From the NCBI RefSeq assembly GCF_008831285.2, contig NC_045139.1, positions 34,633,706-34,693,705 on the forward strand: a stretch of 60,000 nt of DNA, given 5' to 3'. Both the position numbers and the translations under genes were made by a program. This DNA comes from Nymphaea colorata (Eukaryota; Streptophyta; Magnoliopsida; Nymphaeales; Nymphaeaceae). A model generated the notes under the pieces. It worked only from the letters and a program-made list of their open reading frames with translations. It was not told the DNA's origin and searched no databases. Of this stretch, positions 1 through 10,686 are shown piece after piece; position 1 is the first letter of the stretch, and each line of letters begins with the position of its first letter.

Positions 1-554
1 ATTAAGATGATAAGAAAGTGAATTTAATGATAGAAAGTAACATTGTCAAACAAACGTCAATTTGTTTTTATGAAAAAGTAAGGTGTCAATTAAGAAGAGT
101 TTATTATATTCAAGCTCAACAATGGAATTTCGTTTCCTTTTTACCAACAGAAGACACAGTCGACCGACGCTGAAAGCGATGGGGGCAGAAACGTCATTCG
201 GTCAGCACCAATCGCTGCCTCGCGCTTTTCGGGAGCGGGAAATTCAAAATATATCGAAAGGAATCCCGAAATTTCAGATGGCAAAAGGGGAGAGAAGGGT
301 GAAGAGAAAGCAAAGAAGATTCAAGAGCAGAGAGAGCGAGAGAGGGGGAGAGAGAAGGCACCTGCTCGTGTTCGTCTGCCTCCGCCGCCGTCCCCCGTTA
401 AATCTCCGGCGCATTAAATTTTTTGGTGTGCAGAGAAAGGGGGAGAGGAGAAAGATTTTTGCTTGCCCAGGTATTGAGAGGAAACGAAAGATAGAGATTC
501 CCATACCCAAGACCCCAGTTTCTTTCTGGTTACGTTCTGAGACAGAGGGAGAGG
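1..554 (+). promoter_or_regulatory. Upstream region and 5' leader of the ORTHRUS/VIM gene
   Basis: This stretch precedes the start codon at 555. It has no convincing coding content; an open frame across 83-580 is low-complexity Arg/Lys/Glu sequence from purine-rich DNA. It contains a CCAAT box on the plus strand at 208-212 and an E2F-type site at 235-242 (separate entry). The purine-rich tract from about 280 to 560 is probably 5' UTR. No clear TATA box is placed just upstream, which fits a cell-cycle type promoter. The transcription start cannot be fixed from sequence alone. Confidence 0.5.
235..242 (-). promoter_or_regulatory. E2F/DP consensus site
   Basis: The plus strand reads GCGGGAAA, so the minus strand reads TTTCCCGC, an exact match to the plant and animal E2F consensus TTTSSCGC. 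It lies 313 bp before the ATG of a UHRF1-family gene. Proliferation-linked expression of that family is established knowledge; use of this particular site is inference. Confidence 0.5.
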
Positions 555-3500
555 ATGGGTCTTCAGGATCTTCCCTGTGACAGCGATGGGGTGTGCATGG
601 TGTGCAAGGTGAAGCCCGACGACACCGAGACTCTCCTCTGCTCCACCTGCGCAACCCCTTGGCACGGCCCCTGCCTCGCCTCCCCTCCCGCCTCCCTTTC
701 CTCCGTCATCAACTGGCAGTGTCCCGACTGTTCCCCTCCGGCCGCCAACAATGGCTGCCCGCTACCGTCGGTTTGCGTGGTCGCTGGGAATGGTGAGTCG
801 AATGGCCTGCTCGCTGCCATCCGCGCCATCCAGGCCGACGAGTCGCTTTCTGAAACTGAAAAGGCGAAAAAGAGGCAGGAGCTAATGACGAGGAACGCGA
901 AGAAAGGGGACGAGGAGGAGAAGGGGAAGAAGCAGGGGAAGGGAGAGAGCGAAGATGAGCGGGTGGACGGCGTCGAGGAGGATATCAACTGCGCCTTCTG
1001 CCTGCAGCTGCCTGAGCGCCCTGTCACAGTAAGTTCCCCACTAGCATCGTCGGCTCTCTTATCTCCTTATCCGCCTTCCGACTTCATCATAGCAAACTTC
1101 ATACTAGTTGGGCGCCTGTCTTTCTTGCTATTATGGACGGTCCCGGCTTCATCAGTTGCAACTTTGATCTGGGTTTCTGTTTTCTGACCCTTTATCAGTT
1201 GCCACCATCTTCTGGGTTATCTTTCCCACCGTGGCGCTTGCTTCTTGGTTGATTTGCATGGCAATTATTATCATTACTCCCACAGGCATCGTGGATGATG
1301 CATACTGACATTTTCTTTCCATGATTTGGTTATTTTTGCATCACGATCGTCATCATGCATGCTGCTTTTTAGATCCTTGTTACACAACCACCATTGAGTT
1401 TTGCGTCTCCGATGATTCAAATTTCCTTGCTTGAGCAATTTGCTGAGTTGGTGCCAACGACTACTCCCCTGTAAAGGCATGGGAAGTTTTGGGGCTAACC
1501 TCTAACCATGTCGCTGTCCTCGTGTTCACCTTCATTTCCTTTGATTCCATGGCCTGACAGGCAGCGCTGAAGTCGGGCAAGTTGTGGTAATTTGGATTCA
1601 CGCCTCTTGTTACGGAGTTGGGGGATTCATCAACGTCTTGTTCATTAATGTCTTTTTAAGCTATTCTGCATTACTTCTTTGAGAGCATCTTGTCCTCTCC
1701 GTTAACGTCATCATGAGCGATGTGGGTTCCGTTAGTGTCCACCCGATAACGTACTATCCAGACTCTTGTCTACTAGATCGCCGTTTATCCTTTTGCCACT
1801 GGAATTTATTGTTGACTTCGTGACCGGAATCTATTGCTTTTTTAGATACCTCGCTCTTTTCTATGTTTGTCATATATTTTCTCTGTTAACATCTCTATGG
1901 CGGTCAAATTGCAGACACCGTGCGGCCATAACTTCTGCTTAAGATGCTTTCAGAAATGGGTAGGCCAGGGGAAGAGGACATGCGCAAAATGCCGGGGTTC
2001 CATTCCTGCGAGAATGGTCGAACAGCCAAGGATAAATGCTGCATTGGTCGCAGTAATCAGAATGTCGAGGAAGCCAAGATCAGCCTCAGATAATGGTGTC
2101 GCTAAGGCGTATAACTATTCAATCCACAACAAAGATCGGCCTGACAAAGCCTTCACCACAGAAAGGGCGAAAAAGCCTGGAAAGTCCAACGCATGCAGTG
2201 GAAAGATCTTCGTAACTGTCCCCCCTGATCACTTTGGTCCCATCGCGGCAGAGAATGACCCGATAAGGAATCAGGGGGTTCTCGTTGGTGAATGTTGGGA
2301 AGATCGGATGGAGTGCAGGCAATGGGGAACCCATCTGCCCCATGTTGCTGGGATTGCTGGACAGTCAGATTACGGTGCACAGTCGGTTGCCCTCTCTGGT
2401 GGATACCAGGATGATGAGGATCATGGCGAGTGGTTCCTCTATACAGGGAGGTTTGTGCGACTCTCTCTATCTCTATCTCTTACACATACATTCGTGTATA
2501 TATTCTTTCAGCACATAGGCCCTCGATTATTCCTTTTCTCCTGAACTTGTGATTAATCATTTTGAAATGGTACTAACAGTGGGGGTAGAGACTTGAGCGG
2601 GAATAAGAGGACAAACAAGGAACAATCATTTGACCAGAAATTTGAGAAAATGAATGAGGCACTGCGTGTAAGTTGCAAAAAGGGCTATCCAGTTCGTGTT
2701 GTGAGGTCATTCTCTCTCCTTCCATAATTTTACTTGTCATATTTCCTGTTGATTATTCTCTCTCTTTCTTATTATATTTTTTTATACAGTCATACAGATG
2801 ATTATGGTACGGTTTGCTCCATTTTTAGAACTATTGCTTGCCATTTATCATTTGGCACATAACATTATATGATTTGCATTCTTATGCAGTTATTTTTAAG
2901 TAATCTGAATTGGTTTAACTAACTGATGCACAATCCTTTGAGCTCAAATCATGTTACTTCTGGTGGTCCCGTTAAGGTCAGTGGAGTCCATTTTGGCAGT
3001 TATACTACATCCATCTTCCTGGATGACATTGTCAAGCGCATCATTCTATTGTACTCTTTTGGCAGAGTTGTTTTCTACTTTTCTTATGAAAATGTTGGGG
3101 CTGCCTGGGTGCCTGTTAGTGCCTAGCACCTATTCGGGACTAGGCGCCTGGGTACCAGTTAGTGCCTAACGCCTAGGCAGGAATAGGCGCACCTATGTAA
3201 AAAAGGCGACCGATTTTCTTTTTAGTTATGTTAACCATTACATACTTAAATTATGTACTTATTGACTGAACTGTAGGCTTCTATTTCTAGTAAAACTTGA
3301 AAAACTGTTCTGTTCTGTTCTAATTGCATGATTACGTTTTGTAAGTAAAGTCAAAAAGTAAAAACATGAAAAACTGTTATGTTCTTTGTTACATGACAGA
3401 CTAACAGTACATTTCCAGCTTGTTTACATACTGGAAAACTGTGCTGTTCTGTTCTAGCCGATGCCTCAGTTTGATACACAAAAGAAGACAAGTCATTCTT

Positions 3501-6500
3501 GTTTTCATACTGGATACAATGCTTGCATTTCTTGTAGACTTTTTCAGTTATATACCTTATAGACTATTTCATTTGAATCATTTCAAACAAAAGTTGTATC
3601 AAATCAGCACATATAGTATACATTACAAGTTTGCATCACATTGTACATTTAACGTATAATATACATTATAAGAAATTCAACTGCAAGCAGAACCACTTTA
3701 AAAATTGCTTCAGATTGTACTAATATACATATATACACATTAATATACAATACGTAAATATACATGATTTCAGATTATATGTATATTATACATTATAACA
3801 GATTGTACATAGTATATAGTATATACAATAAAATCACAGGCATCTACCTTCCCATGGACTAGGCGTGCTGGCGCCTCAACCCATCGCCTAAGTTAGGCGA
3901 TTGTGCCAGCCTTGTCCATGCCTAGGTGATGCCTTAACAGCCTAGGTTGGGGGTTCAGAAATTTGAAAGCTTACAGAAGATAGCAAAATGCTTAGGTAAT
4001 TTTGTGTTTGTACCAATTTAATTACAAAAATATTGATAAAATAATAGTTTCCGAAAGTATGGAAAACAAACACTTTTGGTATCTTAATAAACTTTTTTTT
4101 TTTTATGTGAAAGGGTAAAATATGGTTGTGCTGCTGAAATAGTGTCACATGAACTTGATTTTCGTTATATTTTCTGTTTTTTGTACATATTGGTAGTTTT
4201 TTTGGGTTTTCCCTGTTTTGCATTTATTGTTATGTTGGGGATATTGCCATATGTGTGATATTGCTACTTATATTTTCAAATTGTTGCTACATATTGGTAG
4301 TTTTTTTTTGGGTTTTCCCTGTTTTGTCTCTATTGTTATGTTGGGGATATTGCCATATACGTGACATTGCTACTTAAAACAAGATAAGTTGACTTGATCT
4401 AGTGCTCCTATGCAACATTATAATATTTTTTTCATTTCTTTGTCATGAAGAGAGATTCATTGGAATTCAAAAAATATTTTTACCTGCAAGTGTAGCTAAT
4501 TTTGCCAATTGTTGGCTGAATCAGGTCACACAAAGAGAAGCGTTCTTCGTATGCCCCAGAGAGTGGTGTTAGATATGATGGGATTTACAGGATTGAGAAA
4601 TGTTGGCGGAAGGTTGGGATCCAGGTTTGTGGTATAAAGTATGATTTTTGTTGTATTTCATAAATTTAATTCTGCCTGTAAATGTGCATTAATTGTGTAT
4701 AACTGTATATGGTGATTTTTGCAAAATTAGTTTCTAATTTTAGTAACAAGAACTGATTAATTTCCAAAATGCCTTGGCATTTACATTAGTTTTCTTCACG
4801 ATGAATAAGACCTTTTTGGAAAACTTCCCTTTCAAGTTGATTGCACATAGGAAATAAGACTGTTATGTCCCCATATTTCCTTTTGAAGCTGTTTATGATG
4901 CAGATCATTGTGGATTAAAAATTTAAAAATCAATTGATGCTCACACTCTAATGTTCTGTACGTTTCAGGGCTTCAAAGTTTGCCGGTACCTATTTGTGAG
5001 ATGTGATAATGAACCTGCTCCATGGACTAGGTTTGTTTTCTTCCGTATCATGTGCTGACAGTTTTTTGTGTGTTTTGTCTTTCTGTTTATTTTTTTCATC
5101 AATTGGTTGTTGAATACCCATTCTGGTTTTCAATGCAAGATATTTTTTTTTTGTCAATACTGCTAAGTTGGTGGAGCATTGTGGATCCCTTTGTTTCTGA
5201 CATAATCATTCATAGAAGTGTTCTCATAGATATTAGAATCATTCTGGATATTGCTCTCTAATAGTTTCATGTGTTGGGACTCTGTTATACTTATGCACTT
5301 TATTTAAGTGATTATGCCTGAATGATTATCAGCAGCAGAGTCCTTGGCTCATGTATTTATTGTGCCCAACTGATTGAAAGTTTGTCACCAATGGATAATT
5401 CATATATTCGTTTCATAAACATGAGGTTTTTCATTGCGAAGGACACAGAGGACTATCCAGATCACCATCTTATAAACATGCATTTGTTTTTTTTGTTTTG
5501 AGGACAAAGCATGATACTTGGGCAGCTTTCTCTTCAAACAGATCCACTTTGATCTTTGTCCTTCTCCTCACAACTTTAAAGTTTGCAATTTAATGATTTA
5601 TTTAGTATTTTAGAGCATGTGAAATACTTGAATCAATGTGTTCATTCTCGTAATTGAACATGAATGATGAAGCTTATATGTGAATCTGGATGCCTGCTGC
5701 TTTTATTGTTGTTCATTTGGCGTTTTCTTTCTTATTCCATTGATTGGCTGACGTTTTATTTCTTTCTTTTAGTGATCTGCATGGTGATCGTCCTAGGCAA
5801 TTGCCATCCATCAAAGAGCTTAAGGTGGCAACTGACATCACAGAAAGGAAAGGAAGCCCTTCATGGGACTGGGAGGTGGTGCTTTTGCAGTGATTTATAT
5901 TTCTTGCTTCATTGCCTTTTTTGTACCTGTTGAAGTGTTTTACTATTCGGATCTGGGTCTGGACCCAGTCTAGTGTGCTCTTGTTAAGACACTACTTATA
6001 CCCTTCTAACCTTATTTTTTTGAGTATGAAGATAATCTAAGCGAGAGAGGGTCTGGCGGCTAGTTAGCACCAGTCCTCCTTACTCGTAGGTTTTTTTCCC
6101 TCTTGTTGAGGGGTTTTTCCATGTTACATCTGTGTTCATTCTCTACTCTACTCGCTCTTACTATTTTTACATGGTATCAGAGTCAGGTTCTCTGAAAAAA
6201 TGTTAGTTTGTTGTGAAGTTTCGACTGGCTCTGTTCATCGCCTGACACTGTTCATCGCCCGATACTATTCACTGCTTGACCCTCTTCACCGCCCGACTCA
6301 CCCGACGCTCTGCCTAGTATCAACGTCGGAGCCCAACGTCGCACGACGGGTCCCTTCTTCTCCACTATTTTCGAGCATCGTCTCCATCGCCCGACGACCT
6401 GCTGTTTGCTTCGTCCACTACCTAGGCCCCTCAGCGTCTCTCTTGGCTGCCATATCTCTGTTATGCTTGCGTTGGACGAGGGATTGTGCTTGCTGTTGCT

Positions 6501-9500
6501 GTGAAGCACCGCCGTAGTCGGTCACCCTTTTCTCTAGCGTCGCCCAACCCTCTCGCTTATTGCTACTCCAGCGTCGCCCGACTTTGCTCCCTACTTCATT
6601 GCAAAGCCTAAGTGTCTCATGTCATAGACACTTTCATTCTTCTTGTGGAGACTCAATATGGTAGTTCTGTCAATACCTTTCGGTTTGATAATGCTCGTAA
6701 GTATGTATGTCAAGCTGTTGAAGATTTTTTTCAAAAAAGGGGAATTGTTCATGAGACGTCCACAAAATGGGGTAGCTGAGAGGAAAAATTGTCAGTTACT
6801 CAATGTCACCAGGGCCCTCTTGTTTCAAAGGAATCTTTCAAAACAATATTGGGGTGTTGCTGTTCTCACTAGTGCATATCTAATCAATCGTATGCCTAGT
6901 CGTGTGCTAAATGGGTGGACTCCCCACTCTATGCTTCCAGGGAGTTGTCAACTCTTTCTCCTTCTGCTTTGTGTCTTTGGATGTGTGTGCTTTATTCATG
7001 ATCATAGTCCTCATGTTAAAAAACTTGATCGGAGGTCAATTAAGGGTGTTTTTGTTGGGTATTCTCCTACTCAAAAGGGGTATAAATGTCTAGATCTTAC
7101 CAATGGTCGTGTTTACATTACCAAGGATGTCACATTCTTGGAACATGTCCCTTATTTCGGTGAGAATCCTCTTCAGGGGAAAAAGTCTATGTCAGGGGAA
7201 GAGTATTCTCCGAGTCAGGAAATTTAGTTTACAGATTTCTTGGAGTACAAGCGGGAAGATAATCCACCGGTGGTTGAGGTGCTTGAACATGAGAGGAATG
7301 AAGGGTGTTCCACTGTGATGGGAGATGAATGTAATCGCTTGTTTGGGCCGGTGTACTCTAGGCAAAGAGTTTGTACAGTTAAGGTGACTGATGGTGAGAA
7401 TTCTACTCTTAATCCCAATCCTACTTCTTCCTGGATGACCCAAGTCGTGCTCAGAAGAAATCTGTTGAGGAAGATATTCAGACAGAAACTGTTCAGACAG
7501 AAACTGAAAATGAGGAGCTTCCCATTGCCCTAAGAAAGGGTGTCAGGTCCTGTACCCAACACCTTGTTGGTAACTTTGTGTCATATTCTAGACTGAGTAC
7601 AGACTACAAATGTTTTGTATCATCTCTTTGTTTGGCTGTGATTCTCAGGAGTGTTACAGAGGCTCAGAGTGACCCCAAGTGGATTCATGCTATGCAAGAA
7701 CATATGGACGCCTTAAGCAGAAATCAGACATTGGAAATGGTAGAGGTTCCTGAAGCGGCTCATCTGGTTAATTCAAGTGGGTCTACACCATTAAGTATAA
7801 ACTAGATGGTAATGTTGAGAGATACAAAGCTCGCTTAGTTGCCAATGAGTTTAGTCAGAAATATGAGATTGACTACTTGGAGACGTTTGCTCATGTTGTA
7901 AAGATGAAGACTAGTAGAGTTATTATTTCTCTAGCAGTGTTGAAGGGGTGGAAAATGTGCCAATTTGACGTTAAGAATGCTTTTTTCAACAGAGATCTTG
8001 AAGAAGAAGTGTATATGTGTCTGCCCCCAGGATATGAGAAATCGGGAAAATGCTATAAACTGAAGAAGGCTTTGTATGGGCTCAAGCAGTCTCCCTGAGC
8101 TTGGTTTGAACGTCTTAGACTTGTAATGAGAAAACATGGTTACAATCAAGGAAACAGAGATCATACTCTGTTTGTAAAGAAGAAGGAGGGTAAGGTTACT
8201 CTTTTGTTAGTTTATGTTGATGATATGATTGTTACATGTGATGATGAAAATGGGATAACAAGATTAAATGGTTTACTGGCTGCTGAATTTGATCTCAAGG
8301 ACCTTGGCAAACTAAGATATTTTCTTGGTATTGAAATTGCTAGATCAAGTACGACCCTTATACTAATTCAAAGAAAGTATACTTTGGATTTACTGAAGGA
8401 GATAAGAAAACTAGGGTGTAGACCGGCTTCTACTCCTATGGATGCTGGACACAAAATCAGTATTAAGGATAGAGAACCTCTTTGCGAAGAGGCCAAAGGG
8501 AGGTATCAATGTCTAGTTGGGATGTTAATCTATGTTACTCTCACTAGACTTGATATGACCTTTGCTGTGAATGTGATGAGTCAGTTCATGCATGCCCCTA
8601 CAGATGCACACTTGAAGGCTGTAGACAGAATATTGTGTTACTTAAAGAAGAATCCTGACAAAGGGCTCTTATACGTGAAACAAGGGCTTGTTGAGATCGA
8701 AGGGTATTTCGATGCAGACTGGGCAGGATGCGCTGATACTAGAAGGTCTACCTCAGGGTACTGTGTTTACTTGGGAGAAAATTTTGTTGTTTGGAGGAGC
8801 AAGAGGCAAGATGTGTGTTCCCGCTCTAGTGCAGCGGCTGAGAATTGATGCTAAAGAAGTAATCTTACCTTACATGAAGTTTGAAGACCAAACCGCTGAT
8901 GTTCTGACCAAAGCTCTACTTTCTACTTTGTTTGAGAAAAATGTATCTAAGTTGGACATGTTTGATATGTATGCCCAACTTGAGGGGGAGTGTTGAAGTG
9001 TTTTACTGTTCGGATCTGGGTTTGGGTCTGGGCCTGGTCTAGTGTGCTCTTGTTAAGACACTACTTATACCCGTGTAACCCTATTTTTCTGAGTATGAAG
9101 ATAATATAAGAGAGAGGGTCTGGCGGCTAGTGAGCACCAGTCCTCCTTATCCATGGTTTTTTTCCATCTTGTTGAGCGGTTTTTCCACGTTACATCCGTG
9201 TTCTTTCTCTACTCCACTCGCTCTTACTATTTCTACAGTACCTATTCAGCCTCTCATTTTTCAGAGATTTATAATTCTCACTTCATTGCTTTCTTTGTAC
9301 CTCTTCAACTCTTCATGTCTGGGGACATATGAACTGTTCAACTATGTTGCATTGATGATGTCTTTGACAGATTAAAGGGTATGATTATGTGCTTGATTAC
9401 AACGAGAATTAGGTTTTGCTATTCACATCCAGAGAAGTAGATGGTTTAAAATCTGAAAAGTATTAAAATAAGGTATCAAATTGAGAGAGTCATACGTCTT

Positions 9501-10652
9501 TATCTGATAAAATTGAAGCTGAGCATGTCTATAAACTGACCTTAGCTTGAATATTTTGTTGATTGGAATGCATCAGCTAAAAACAACAACATTAAACGAG
9601 TCAAAATGGATAAGGTAATATTCTTCTTTATTGGTGAAGGTGAGATTAGGCAGGTCACATCCAGTTTATGCCAAGATGATGGTACTCTGGTTATTAAACT
9701 CTTGATTTTTTTTAGCCACCATGGTCTTAACTCTTCAAGTCCGATCTCCTAGCCAGGTGGCAGAGTTTTATTGGCTTGGAAGCATAAGCTTTTGGAATGA
9801 CAAAACACGGTGAATGTTTGATAATTTTTCATCAAAAATATTTCTTGTGTTTATGTTCTGGTCATTGCATTCTATGCAATTGTCATTTTGGTAATGTCCA
9901 GTACCTCTCTCTATTTGAATTTCAATTTTGGAAAGCAATGATTCCATTGTGCTTATATACAGATGCACATGCAGACTTTGGTATGGAAATGGTTCTATGT
10001 GTTTATGCTTGCGGCTTGAGGGCCTGTCATTGTACTGCTCTGAGGTTTACATTTCTTCATTGGAAGATTGAAGGCTTGGTTTTACCTAGTGACTTCTAAT
10101 CTTCCATCTAAGGCATGCACATCTGTGAATTCTCAAGCCCCTAAAAAGTTTCATTTTTGTTTTTCTGATTAAAAGGCGATACTTCTATTGTCTGGAACAG
10201 ATTTTTTACCTAGAAGTAAACTCCCAGAAAAATGTATTGTTAAGAGGTTAATATTAAAAATCAAAATATGTCAGAGAGCTGAAAAATTATTGTTTTTATA
10301 CTGCTTGTTTTATTTAAAACCAATCATGATAATTGAAATTTATTGGACTCGTTCTTGTAAACCTTGGTATCTAGTCTACTAGTAACCCTAGCCGATAGCC
10401 CGATGATCAGTCCATGACCACATCCGTCGATCCGTTAACCATGCACTAGTAGATGAACAAAGTCAACTGATAACTACTAGTTAATGAATGATTGGTTGGT
10501 TTACAAGCAGTCCTGTATTTGGTTAGTTGTTTTAAACCTTGTTATTAAGAATGTCAGTTTCTTGTTTTAGAAGGTATCCACGTAAGTCATATATACACTC
10601 ACACCAGACTAGAAATGGGTATAACCAGTCCTATTTTGGGACTGGTTGTTTA

Positions 10653-10686
<34 letters not shown>

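Larger units (their letters stand above)
5928..9237 (+). mobile_element. Ty1/copia LTR retrotransposon, internally deleted, in VIM intron 6
   Basis: The two LTRs start TGTTGAAGTG and end in ACA. They are flanked by a perfect GTACC target duplication (5923-5927 and 9238-9242). The primer site TGGTATCAGAG at 6172 matches the usual initiator-tRNA-Met complement of copia elements. A purine tract GAGGGGGAG precedes the right LTR. Integrase precedes reverse transcriptase, the copia order. The element is only 3.3 kb: gag, protease and the N-terminal part of integrase are missing, so about 470 bp lies between the primer site and the first integrase sequence. It lies in the sense orientation of the host gene. 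Confidence 0.95.

Noticed and set aside
83-580. Open frame of 165 codons upstream of VIM
   Set aside because: Arg/Lys/Glu-rich translation of a purine tract, no domain pattern and overlap with the VIM start; treated as leader.
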